A stretch of DNA of 19,753 nt from Funneliformis mosseae (Eukaryota; Glomeromycota; Glomeromycetes; Glomerales; Glomeraceae). Below, one piece after another: positions 9,245 to 19,374 of the stretch. The number at the start of each line of letters is the position of its first letter. Positions within the stretch are counted from its first letter, which is position 1. Location of the stretch: positions 1-19,753 of the forward strand of contig CAJVPP010001476.1 in assembly GCA_910592005.1 (NCBI GenBank), in the 5' to 3' direction. The notes under the pieces are model-generated. The model saw only the letters and a list, made by a program, of their open reading frames with translations. It was not told the origin of the DNA and searched no databases. Made by a program: the position numbers and the translations under genes.

Positions 9245-10689
9245 TTATTTTTTATTAACTTGAAATACCTCATAATCATCCATTTGAAAATTACCTTTTG
9301 GATTATCAGCTTGAGAAAAAGCAAGTGGTTATCAACATTCCAAGCATTAATACTATCGCAAAAAATATTATAACCTTTACCAAAAATTGGACCATAATTT
9401 GGATCACAACATACAGTATTTGGAGCATATCTATCCTTAATATAACCTACTTTTGCAGTTTGAAGGTTATTTCTATTTACGAATGAGAACATAAAACTAT
9501 CTTTGGTGGTTTTCCATTCAAAACATCCTTCCCAACCAAATGGATTATATCCTCCCACTATTTTTTCAGTTCCGTTAATTTTAACTACAACTATGTTGGC
9601 GCCTTTATTATCACATTTTTGATGAAATGCTGCAATTGTATTACCATCCCTACTGGTACGATAAAGTAATTTAAAACCATAAGGCGACTTTTGTTCATTG
9701 ATTTTATTCTTATCAATCCAACCGGAAAATATAGCAAAATGTTTAGATTTAACTAGGATTGAGTCACATTTTGACGGTCTAGGTGGTTGCATATTAATAT
9801 TTAATATATTATCCGGTGCCCAAACATAAGTTAAGAGGTTAACAAACAAATCCTTTGGTAGTAATTCTTTAAAAGGAAGTACTTTTTCTATAAAATCACC
9901 TGAAGAAATATATTGAAACCTAACTAAAGGAATAAATCTATGAAAAGTTCTTTCCATAACTGTGGTTTTTTCATGGCTCCATTCTTTGACGTCTTTAGGA
10001 ATAGATGGGCTTTGAGCAAAACCTATTTAATTAAACTGTCCCAAATATCAATTTCATCAAGACTTAAATCATCCCGTTTTAAAAGGAATTCTAATAAAGG
10101 TGCTTTTATACTAGTAAATTTGTCAGAATTTATAAACTCTTCGTGGTCTTCACAAACTTTTTCAAAATAAAAATTTCGTAATTTTGTGAAAGTCTCATGT
10201 TGAAAAATTGTTTCAAGAATTCCTGTAGGATTTTTTTGTATAAACTCATGATGGCTTTTAATTAAATTATCTTCAATTTCGGAAACTAATGATTGAATAT
10301 TAAGAGCACTTGCCGCTTTTAAGAGATCTAATATTTCGGTTCCTTCTAATTTTGTCATGTCAATCCTTCCGCAATATATAAATCTGAAATACAAGAGATA
10401 TTAGCAATTTGGTTCATATCATTGTCGTAGTTGTCGAATTAATTTACCTTAATATAGTTTTAAAAATATTTGGAGGAATGTTGGGTATTTTTAAAATAAA
10501 TTTCCCTTCCTTCTTCTCAACATTTTCATTTAATTCATCATCAAAATATTGCGACCTGAAACATAAAATATTTGAAAGGGCATGTAATTCTTTAATGCTT
10601 TCATTTTCACCGACATAAATAATGACATCATATCTTTTGTCATTTTCCAATAACTTTTCATAATCATCCTGCAAACATTTTAAGGACAT
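9245..10689 (-). pseudogene. BTB-BACK-TLDc paralogue with two frameshifts
   Basis: Exon 1 is 10689-10448, the intron 10447-10384 (GT...AG, 64 nt), and exon 2 runs from 10383 to an inferred original stop at 9247-9245. BTB motifs (YDVIIYVGEN, SNILCFRSQYF, FIYCGRID) and BACK motifs (LLEFLLKRDDL, IWDSLIK) are clear. At the conserved Trp after SLIK the intact copy has TGGGGTTTT; here it is TAGGTTTT, one base shorter, so a TAG (10025-10023) ends the frame after 200 residues. The TLDc half continues in another frame (ATG at 9957-9955; LLYRTSRDGNT, IVGGYNPFGWEG). A second 1-nt loss in the A/T homopolymer at 9316-9320 then displaces the final DDYEVFQV segment into yet another frame. By eye most residues match the intact gene, with 4 residues deleted in exon 1. 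It is most likely inactive; a homopolymer assembly error could explain only the second lesion. Confidence 0.88.
10384..10447 (-). other. Intron of the BTB-BACK-TLDc pseudogene
   Basis: On the minus strand it reads GTAAATT... to ...TATTTCAG. It interrupts the same Arg codon, in the same phase 2, as in the intact paralogue. Both splice signals are intact, so the decay is confined to exon frameshifts and is probably recent. Confidence 0.85.
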
Positions 10690-10742
10690 TTTTACAGAAA
10701 GTTAAAATTTGAAAAAGAAACAAAAAAAAAAAAATCATTTAG
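10690..10742 (-). promoter_or_regulatory. Leader shared with the intact paralogue
   Basis: Reading the minus strand towards the ATG, AATGATT plus a T run, then TTTCTTTTTCAAATTTT and AAAA, parallels 4318-4375 upstream of the intact gene. It is a likely promoter or 5'UTR segment retained from the duplication. Confidence 0.3.
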
Positions 10743-13700
10743 ATACATAATAGTGTTACACTACATTTAGGTTTCCATTTTGTGCGACGCATGTTGTTGC
10801 ATTTCCTTGTTAAAATTTTTCATTTTAAAGTAATAGTTATCGAAATTTTATTTAAGGAAACATAAACATAAAGTGATAATAATTGAAGCTTCTGCTATTG
10901 ACCATATAATTAATCATTCAAATTGTTCAAAGAGTTGTATTAGCGTTTTAATTATTTAATTGAAAAATCGGCAAATAAAGAATTGGATCGCTATATTTTT
11001 TAATATTCAATAATATCTTAAGTATTATATTAATTTCACTTAAAAAAATATCATTTTCCATTACTAAAAAAAAAAAATAATTTTTTTAAAAAAAAAAGAC
11101 CCTCTAAAAAAAATCATTTGCGCAACTTATCCTAAAGTTACAAAGAGAGTGAGAAGGAAAGAATCGGAAAATCGTGAAAGAAACGTTCTCTATTAATAAA
11201 TAAAAAATAGAAATCCACAAGACCTACATTTAGGATGACCCGAAGAAAAAAATTCTTCCCATAAAATGAATGAAATAAATTAAATACTGAAGCTTTCCTA
11301 AAAAGATAAAATTTTACCTAACTTACGTTCTATCACAAACATAAAGTCATGATTTAGACGCTTTTTCCTGGTCTTCTTATTAAAGAATCCATAAAGGCTC
11401 TAGACGGAATTTGTCGAATGTGAAAAAGTAAATTAAAAAACATGGAAATTTTCTTTTTAAAATTATGTGCTAATTTCTAATAAAAAAAAATTTACCTCCA
11501 AAAACTTATAAAAATTTTCTAAAAGTTAAAACAGCCGTTATGAAATAACAGATAACTGAAATTATCTATAACTAAATGAGTTGTTACATAGATCGAAATA
11601 TCATTTACCTTCAATATAAGAGATAATATAATTAAGGTTAAGTATCTTAGACGAAGATGATGTTTTCATAATATTTATTTATCGTCACTTGTATAGCTTA
11701 GTTTTTTTAAAGATAACACCAAACATTTTATTAAATAAATTTTTTTATGATAAATCGTTCATCAATGCTTTGTTTTAAATAAATTTTGATCACCCAAAGT
11801 TTCTTTTAATAAAATTTCTCCTTCACCGCAGTATTTTATCTTATTAAAAGTGCCACAGTGGTTATTTCAAAATTTATCACGTTTCGTGTCTTGAAAGATT
11901 CAGTATCAAATAGATTAATAGGAAAATGAAATAATTGCTTCAATTCCATAATTATTAGCTTTGTTTTTAAGATTTTTTTGCTTACTAAAAAAAAAAATTA
12001 AAAAGATTCTAATGTGTATTTGATAAAAATATGTTTAGTTAGGATAGATGATTATATTAATAAAAAATGGTTACCTTAAAAGTTAGATATTTAAATAAAG
12101 AATTAATTTTTTTTGTTACCGTATACTTTATCATGAAAGTGTAAATTTCAGGCAATTATCTTTATCATGATTTTCTAAAATGATGCTAGCTCAAGATTAA
12201 AACTAATATCTAACTACTCATTTCTCCTTTATAAAGTTCGACAAAGAAGTTAACGAGTTGTTCTATGAACGAGCTATTTTGACATTATAACATTTCATTA
12301 AATCAACACATTTTCATTCAAAATTCTTCATAGCTCGACAATTGAAAGCTCTATTTTGTTAATTAGACACGGTGGCGTAAAAAAGAAAAATATTTCTTTT
12401 TCAAAATAAGAACAAAAAACAACTCGATCCTTTATACAATAAATAAGCTTCAAGTTTACATTGTTTTTTGGGAAAATGTAATTTAAAATAAGGTTTCACG
12501 AAAAAAATGGAAGAGATAAAATAAATTTTTTTATTTGAACGAAGATTAGTATTTTTTGTCACGTTGAAACCACGTATGACCCGTTAAATTGTCTGGCTAC
12601 CATTTTTTCCAGGCACGTTATGTAAGTTAAAATACTTTTATCAATCGTGATTGATAATTAAAGTATAATCTATTTAAAAAATCATTGGTGACTCAATATC
12701 AGATATCTTTATTTATTATTTATCTTAAATTGGGATATATTTAACCGAAATTAAATGTTAATAGTATACCTTGTATTATAGCTCAAATATGAGACCAGCT
12801 TATGTTTAGGATGCGATTTATTTATTCGAGGTAATGGCAGCATTTTGGATAATTGATCAATGTAAATTGATTATGTTATTTCAAATATATTTTCAAATGG
12901 TTTTAACTATAAATCGAATTTAGAAGCTTATAATAATAAACTACTCATCAGTTCATTATGGATTACGAATTAATTAAATTATAATAGTTTCTTTTACCAC
13001 GTCTTGTTCGAGATGTATACCAATAAAAAATGAGAATGAACTAAAAATTAAACATTTGAAAATGAATGAAAATCAAAGAATACGATCAACAACTCTGAAC
13101 TTGAATAAAAATCGCATAATTAGAATATAGAATCAAATTGATATGTGAATATTGCTAGTCCTGATATGAAAAATAAACAAAATGAACAAAGGCCATAGTA
13201 AGTATGTCGTTTTTTAAATCCAAAGTATTCTTTTCTAATGTCAATTTATTTACTTTTGAAAAGTTTATTCTAATACAATTATGAAGACCATGAAAATAGC
13301 AATGAATGTATATATAAATGGTAAATATCTTATTACAAATTTATAATTGAGATTAAGGAATTATAGAATTAGACCTTTAAATTGGTATTACGTATTTTAA
13401 GAGAACTTATCCGATTTTCTCTATCTAAATACAAGAACATAAACGAAACCTTTTTAAAAATATTTATGGTTGTGTGATAAAAAAGCAATCAGATATAATT
13501 GAAAGGAAAGAAAAGAAGACATTTAAATAAATGAAGACTAGGGCACAGTAATTCCAGACTAATATGCAGAAAGCTAATCATAATTGTAAATGATCCGTTT
13601 CAATGTCAAAAATTTACTCGTTAAAGGTTTTAAATTTAAATTGACCTGTATTTTTCATAAACCTTGAATTTTGAACTCAGTTTACTTTACATATATTAAT

Positions 13701-14030
13701 CATTATAAAATTACTACAACTAATTATTTCGTCATTTTATGTCAAGAATAACCGTTTTCTGAACAGAAAAGAGTGAAGGTGATTAGTGTTTTCACGTGAA
13801 ATGATTAAGGGCCTACTATTTACCTTTGTTTCTTGAATATTTGAAGCATTTTAATACTAGATTGCCTATAATATTGAGAAAGTATGCTTTATTTTAAAAT
13901 TCATTGGTACGAAAATTATTTAATATTATCGTAATATCAAATTCAAGCACTCTTAAAATATATTCTAAAAAATAAGTTTATATTATATTATTTTAATAGA
14001 ATTTCTTTAATTAAAAAATCGTTTGTTACC
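10743..14030. other. 3.3-kb AT-rich stretch without recognisable genes
   Basis: I scanned both strands for conserved motifs, introns and balanced codon use and found none. The sequence is AT-rich with A and T runs (for example 11065-11110, 11985-12005). Open frames of useful length are absent. It may hold highly decayed repeats that cannot be recognised without a repeat library. Confidence 0.5.
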
Positions 14031-14039
14031 TCGACTCAT
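14031..14039. repeat. Left target-site duplication of the MULE-like element
   Basis: TCGACTCAT directly precedes the left TIR; its partner TCGACTCGT follows the right TIR at 14941-14949, with one mismatch in nine. Confidence 0.7.
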
Positions 14040-14940
14040 TGGGGGTGTTCCATCAATTATGTAAATCAAAACTTTGTTAAGTATCATATAAAATTTTACT
14101 ATTAGAGATTTTTTTGACGAACATTTAATTTCTGCCGGTTATACCGGTTAAATGGATCAATTGGATTTTTTTGCCGGATATTTTAAACAAATATATTATT
14201 TTTTTTTTAGAAAAAATTTTTTCAAATAATTGATCCGTTTTTCTAACTCTTTCTGCATCATCTAGAATTATATTATTCTTCAAATTTAAGTTACACAATG
14301 GTTGATTTTTTCTTTGTTCCCGGACCTTTTTAATACTGGATTTGTTAATATTTATGTTTTTTATTTTCAAATGAATTAGAGCCGAAAGAAAGCATTATTT
14401 AGTTTTAGTTCGTCCATCTCATTTAAGATTTCATTAAATTTTTTGTTTTTTGTCATTTTTATTTTTTGAGCCTGTATTTCACGAGCTTTTTTAATTGACG
14501 GGCACGGCTTGAAATTCTTCCCATTAAATAATCCGAGATCTGTAAAATTCAATTTCACATCAAATGTATACATAGCGACCTTAGGAACAATGTGACACCT
14601 TGTTTTTTGAAAAAGTTTAAAAAAGAAAAATTTTCCTATAGAGGAATTGTTCAGAAATAGTTATTTTGTTATGTTTGAAATATGAATAGCTTTTTTTAAA
14701 AAAAGCAGCTAGTTGCATGAAAGAGACGGTTATTTAGAATACTTTCGCGAAATTTGGAAAGAAATTTATAAGAAGTCAAAGAAATTGAAGTTTAAAAATG
14801 TATTATTTTTAATAGGAAATTTATTATAAGCAAATTTAAACTTATTCTAAATTATAGTTTAATACGAAAACTTTCTAATAGTAAAATGTTATATGATACT
14901 TAACAAAGTTTTGATTTACATAGTTGATGGAACACCCCCA
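14040..14940. mobile_element. TIR DNA transposon, about 0.9 kb, MULE-like, non-autonomous
   Basis: The ends are inverted repeats of 69 bp (14040-14108 and 14872-14940), starting TGGGGGTGTTCCATCAA and differing at only two or three positions. They are flanked by TCGACTCAT (14031-14039) and TCGACTCGT (14941-14949), a 9-bp target-site duplication with one mismatch. Long TIRs plus a 9-bp duplication are typical of Mutator-like elements, though a shift of one base in the boundary would also allow 8 or 10 bp. The interior is far too short for a MULE transposase and instead carries a broken minus-strand ORF. The near-identical TIRs suggest insertion that is not very old. The superfamily call is an inference; the TIRs are seen directly. 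Confidence 0.85.
14125..14573 (-). pseudogene. Frameshifted passenger ORF inside the TIR element
   Basis: A minus-strand ATG (14573) opens 65 codons ending at 14376. The reading continues in a different frame from about 14380 to a TAA at 14125, and the two parts together would give a protein of about 150 residues. It is Lys/Asn-rich and basic (PSIKKAREIQAQKIKMTKNK, NEILNEMDELKLNN, then DDAERVRKTDQLFEKIFSKK), with possible amphipathic helices. It contains no DDE or zinc-finger motif I can see, so it is not an obvious transposase. It could be a host gene fragment captured by the element or an accessory ORF. The function is unknown. Confidence 0.45.
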
Positions 14941-14949
14941 TCGACTCGT

Positions 14950-16012
14950 ATTGTATGAAACCACTGACAAAATATGCAACATCAATAACTGAGATTTATC
15001 GGTAATTCCAAACATCATATTTGTTGTTATATATTACAAAGCAATATGAACGCCACTTTTGACAATCTGTCGCAATATTTTAGACACTTGTTACAAATAT
15101 ACAAGAGCTGCTGGCATCCCACAATGGTAATTAAAATATTTGAATAGATATTAATCTGTTGATTCTGTTATTGCATATAAACAACAATCCCTATTATTTC
15201 CATTCATTTTATTTCTATAACTAATATGTCTAAAGAAAATAATTTCTGATTAATTTAAACACCACACTTGAATAAATTTGAATTTTTTTGGTTCATGTTC
15301 ACAACAATGAGTCTTATTTTCCCAAAAGGAAAATGTACACCTCAGACAAAGGGTAGGTTTGGAAGTGGAGTGGTGCGGTAAATTCTAGGCGTAAATAAAT
15401 TGTCACAGGACTAGATTTTAAATTTGAGGCTGGGTAAAATGTCTCATTTTCGTAAGCTCCATTTGTTAATTGGATTTGAAAGATATTATATTGAAAGTCT
15501 AGCCTTAAATATAAAGACCTCAGTCACACAAAATGCACAATATTTTTTATATGGATAGGTAAAAATTATTTGGTTTTAGTTATATACAAAATGTCTTGAA
15601 AATATGTCGTTGCTGTTCAAAATAATCTCTATTTGCGAAATTATTTTTTGCCAACGCTATCAAATCTTTTTTATATACCATATAAAAGAGTAGGACATGT
15701 TTTAGTACGTTGGATCAAAAAAATTTCATTACTTACAATTGACGAACAGCAATGTCGAAACAATACATTCTATAGAAATTAATTTCTAAAAAAGTTAAAA
15801 TTGATTATATAATTGGTAAAATTAGGTTTATATTAACGCCTTATTCCAAAGCTATTTGTATATTTGTATATTTTTTATTAATATAAAATTATAAAATTTT
15901 TATTAATAGATGAGTTTGCGTAATACAATAGTTGACCATAGGAAATTCTAAATTAATTTTCCTAAGGAAAAAAAAATGATTATAGCAGCAATTATTTTTA
16001 TTGCCATAAGAA
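14950..16012. other. AT-rich stretch, no recognised gene
   Basis: A short ATG frame at 15046-15147 (start MNATFDNLSQYFRHLLQ) ends soon after and could run into a GTAATT donor-like site, but nothing supports it. The rest has no coding signal that I can see. Confidence 0.4.
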
Positions 16013-16303
16013 TTGAATCTATTTTGGACACCACCACAGGAGTGGCGGTATCGTTTTCTCTATCTGATTCTAGGTTCCGTGATGATGTTTGCTAAGAGGA
16101 CTCGAAGCATCAATCTACAATGCCCTGCTACTACTTTCTCATGCAAAATGTTTTTCCAGCATCTGGCACTACCATATATGATTGGCACTTCGTCAGATTC
16201 GAACCGAACTAAACATCATCTTCGACGCCAACTCGCTATAATCTTTTATACTGATGTATATCAAAATGTTTTGAAAACTGAGCGAAATAAGGCTTTCAAA
16301 TAA
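16013..16303 (+). pseudogene. Unrecognised GC-richer reading frame, probable gene relic
   Basis: A frame of about 96 codons without an ATG start (TTG at 16013) ends in TAA. It lies in a segment with more balanced composition than its flanks and contains plausible protein text (HLALPYMIGTSSDSNRTKHH, LRRQLAIIFYTDVYQNVLKT). A second plus frame is also open over part of it, so the true frame is not certain. A hAT MITE lies immediately downstream and another GC-richer frame beyond it, so this may be one half of a gene split by the insertion. I do not recognise the family. Confidence 0.3.
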
Positions 16304-16362
16304 ATGTAAGCTCTCTATCCTTGAAGATAATTCATATATATATTAAATATTTTGTTCTTATA

Positions 16363-16370
16363 TTTCTATC
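16363..16370. repeat. Left target-site duplication of the hAT MITE
   Basis: TTTCTATC lies directly before the left CAGTG end, with an identical copy at 16824-16831 after the right end. Eight identical bases is the hAT hallmark. Confidence 0.95.
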
Positions 16371-16823
16371 CAGTGATGGCAAGTGAACAAATGACCTCAA
16401 TTGACTCAAATGACTGGTCATGTGTCATTTGAGTCATTTCAAACCTGGTCATTTAAATATTATATCATGTGATCTCAATAATTCTGGCCAAAATAATTAA
16501 GAGGGTCCTTAACCTGTACCCCGGGTGTAGACCTTTATCCTAGACCGCAACTGTACATTTCACGTGATATATACTTTAAAAAACATTTATTTATACATGG
16601 GTCTAGGATAATAACCTAGCCCTGGGTCTAGGTTAAAATTTGCCAAATAATTAATGTAATTTAATGTTTCGTAAATATTTAACGTGATATAATTTGCAAT
16701 TCTGGCCAGCACATAATATTTGCTGTATTACATTTAAATGACAAATAACAAAACTAGGTCATTCGAATGTCATTCAGAGGTCGTTTTAAAATGGCAATAT
16801 GACCTGGTTATTTGCCATCACTG
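16371..16823. mobile_element. hAT-superfamily MITE (453 bp) with perfect 8-bp TSD
   Basis: The left end is CAGTGATGGCAAGTGAACAA, and the right end reads, in reverse complement, CAGTGATGGCAAATAACCAG. The first 12 bases are identical, and CAGTG ends are the hAT pattern. The element is flanked by identical TTTCTATC copies. Both subterminal regions are packed with TGAC/GTCA-type motifs (AAATGACC, GGTCATTT) in both orientations, as expected for hAT transposase binding sites. The interior has a CTAGACC/GGTCTAG palindromic block (16537-16546 with 16600-16609) and two copies of AATTCTGGCCA. No transposase ORF is present, so it needs a transposase supplied in trans. The perfect duplication points to a recent insertion. 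Confidence 0.95.
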
Positions 16824-16861
16824 TTTCTATCGGAAACTTCACCAAATACAATATTCCGTAA

Positions 16862-17218
16862 AGAATAATTGGGTCCTCTTTTATCAACAAGAAAGAGCAG
16901 TATCAGAGATGGTCGATTTTTTTTTACATTGACATGGAACAGATCTATGAAAAAAATGGGACACGGCTCGTGGTACTCGGTTCAGATGTTTATACCAATG
17001 TTAGCGTAGCTAGAGTACTCGCAAAAAACTTGCTTGCAATCGTCAGTGTTTGTGGCATAACAATGGACTACGTTCAGTCACCAATCGCAGAAGGAGAATA
17101 GATGCTACCCTAGATATTAAGAGTTCCACGAAGGAAGCTTCCAGCAGGTAACCTCAAGAATAAAATAGAAAACTCCATCACCTATACAAGTGAAAGTATA
17201 CGCGTACGCTCAATATGA
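16862..17218 (+). pseudogene. Unrecognised 119-codon frame interrupted by two TAG codons
   Basis: This frame runs from 16862 to a TGA at 17216-17218 with only two stops, TAG at 17099-17101 and 17111-17113, four codons apart. The translation has strong protein character: MEQIYEKNGTRLVVLGSD, NVSVARVLAKNLLAIVSVCG, MDYVQSPIAEGE, and after the stops RVPRRKLPAGNLKNKIENS. It begins just right of the hAT MITE's TSD. I do not recognise the family. It is probably an exon of a decayed gene, possibly the same one as 16013-16303. TAG readthrough has no other support here. Confidence 0.4.
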
Positions 17219-17751
17219 AAGTTTGGTACCAGCGACAACTGCTACGACCGCTACACCAGCTACACCTTCAAATTCCCATGTATAATATACTTATATTTTT
17301 TAACTTAATATATAAGATTGTATTATTAGGTTAAATGATCTTAGCAAACAAGCATTATCCCGATTCAAAATAAGTGTGGATAACTGTATTAAAAGAAGAT
17401 GACGAAGGTTTGTGTTTTTATTGAAATCTAATCGAAACTTCATGATTAAATCGTAACTTGGATATTATTCAATTAATGTCACTCGTTCATCCCCTTGAGA
17501 TATTCAATCAATGTGTTTACGCAATCGATTTACCTGCTCGCTTTACGTGTAAAATGAACAGTTTAATAATTCTTTGCCTGTTCCAAAACATCTTGCGAAA
17601 AGTTTCGAGAGAAGAAGGAATACCTAAACAGGAAACGATGTCTGTGATAGGACTGCTACCATTAATGATACATTAGAAAGAGCCATGGATAATTTGGAAT
17701 TCTTTATGTTGAAAGAAATATTAAAAAATTATGAAAAGATCTCGTTATAGA
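17219..17751. other. Stretch with weak coding traces
   Basis: A plus frame open from 17553 to 17750 with a single TAA (17625-17627) reads like protein in part (LPVPKHLAKSFERRRNT before the stop, DTLERAMDNLEFFMLKEILK after it). An overlapping 17458-17676 frame is equally open, and neither is recognised. Near 17243-17277 there is a short ACNGCTAC-type direct repeat. No firm gene. Confidence 0.25.
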
Positions 17752-17935
17752 TTAGGCTAGATATGGATGATGATTCTTATTTAATTTTTCAATTTTATTT
17801 TTAAAATTATTGAAAATTAAAATATATATAATTACAGTATAAATATCATTTGCCAATTTTTTTGTCATTGGTCGATTGATACATGACTCAAAATCATCGG
17901 ATTTTATTCGGATTAATTTATATTTGTATTGATCG

Positions 17936-18149
17936 TCAATATACAGAATCAATTCCTCTTATAAAAGGATCCTTTAGACCGAAGTTTACTGCATCTTTAT
18001 GCTTGGTGCCGAAATATTTTTTCTTCCCAGTGAAGACCACCGGAAATAGCACTTCTTCATAAGCCATCTTAAGATAGTCCGATCTGGTTTTTAGCTTAAG
18101 AAAGCCGTTTACTTCGTTGCGCAATTTTTCCATTGCGCCTATAGTGATC
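17936..18149 (-). pseudogene. Family B DNA polymerase exon relic
   Basis: On the minus strand, a TTTATTTTAG acceptor-like site at 18150 opens a frame of about 70 codons ending in TGA at 17936-17938. It contains the conserved C-terminal palm/thumb element of family B DNA polymerases: [12 protein letters not shown], then TGKKKYFG (the KKxY motif that contacts the primer-template duplex), then FIRGID. Such enzymes are about 900 residues or more, so this is one exon. Polymerase fragments of this style resemble large DNA virus or mobile-element polymerases more than the replicative host enzymes, which is an inference. The catalytic YGDTDS motif, which should lie upstream, is not found. A further frame at 17752-17952 follows it but is not clearly polymerase. 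The piece is non-functional by itself. Confidence 0.6.
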
Positions 18150-19374
18150 TAAAATAAACCGATTTTAAAAGTAAAATAAAATTCCATCTCGAACATTAAC
18201 AATGAATATTTAGATAATAAAGCTTTATCTAAGAAACAATTAATAGAACACCAACATAAATATAGTCGGCCAAGCAAAAATTCAATTATTTCTGCAAAGA
18301 AATATTTAAAGATGCGAAACTCATTTTTTTATTCAGCTGAGGCATTCATGATCTTTTATCACCGATTTCTTTAGTCCACTTTTGACTATCTCTTCTTCAG
18401 CTTCGAATGATTGTTTGATTGATGTTTAATACTGTAGTTTTTTTATACTACCAATTACTGAGGTCCACAACATTTAAATAACATTCCGAAGAGTTAGCGT
18501 AAAAGTTTTCTGTATTGTGAAAACCATTAAACGTATTCTGTGTGTGTGTCACTGATTTTCAAAGTTATTCTATTGAATAATTTATTAACATATTCAGATA
18601 TAGAATGCTGGGAGTTCCTCTGTTAGTAAATTTCTCATTTTAAAATATCTCTTATTTAAATCTTTAAATTTTTATTGGCTGATACAATTTATTTCAACTA
18701 TTTATAGTTTATCGATCCCAATACTCTGATAGATAAAATTTAGGGGATGAGTATGAGGATAATGCATTGATAACAGCTACCTTCGTCCGCAGTGCCAGCG
18801 CTATCAAGTCTGATGGGATAAAGTTGGCGACCCTATTAAAGCATACAGATTACTACAAAGCACGGCCTTTTATAATCGAGAATTTTTTTTTTTGCAATAT
18901 TGTCTCGAGATTTGTTGGTTTTAATTGTTTGATTTTGAATGAAAGAAAAATCATTTTTTTTACATTATAAGAATAAAAGCTCGAACTACTTTATTTTCCA
19001 ATTCATCTTATATAATAAATTTGCTCTATATAGTAAACTTTTATATCATATATAATTTAATTTAGTTTAATTAATTAAATACTAGGTAATATAAATTATA
19101 TTTATTATTTAAATCAATTTAAATATAAATTTAATTAATTTAAATAAGTTTAAAAGATTTTATGTTTATATATATTATTTTGATAAAAAATATCTATAAA
19201 ATTTTAGGTTTTTTTTACTAACAATATTTTATAAAATATATTTTTACAATTTAAAGATATTTGTTACTAATATTATATTTAAGTCTAATATAATTAATTA
19301 AGTAAATCTTTTTATATAATTATAAATAAATTATTTATTAAAATTTTCTTTTATTTATATAATAATTTAATATA
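18150..19374. other. AT-rich stretch with an 18.77-kb ORF trace
   Basis: No gene is recognised. A TTAGATAA/TTATCTAA hairpin lies near 18210-18233 and a (GT)n run near 18539-18548. Around 18769-18900 there is a GC-richer patch. One plus frame there reads WDKVGDPIKAYRLLQSTAFY after an internal TGA (18811-18813), and another is open for 67 codons (18767-18970). Neither is recognised. From about 18980 to 19374 the sequence is almost pure A/T. Confidence 0.35.

Noticed and set aside
10015..10030. Programmed frameshift at the first lesion of the BTB-TLDc paralogue
   Set aside because: TTAATTAAATAG is not a recognised slippery heptamer, the intact paralogue needs no shift, and a second unrelated frameshift lies near the 3' end.
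17752..17952. 66-codon minus-strand frame after the polymerase relic as a continuation of the polymerase
   Set aside because: It is in a different frame, has no ATG start, becomes AT-rich Ile/Asn/Lys sequence and carries no polymerase motif that I can see.
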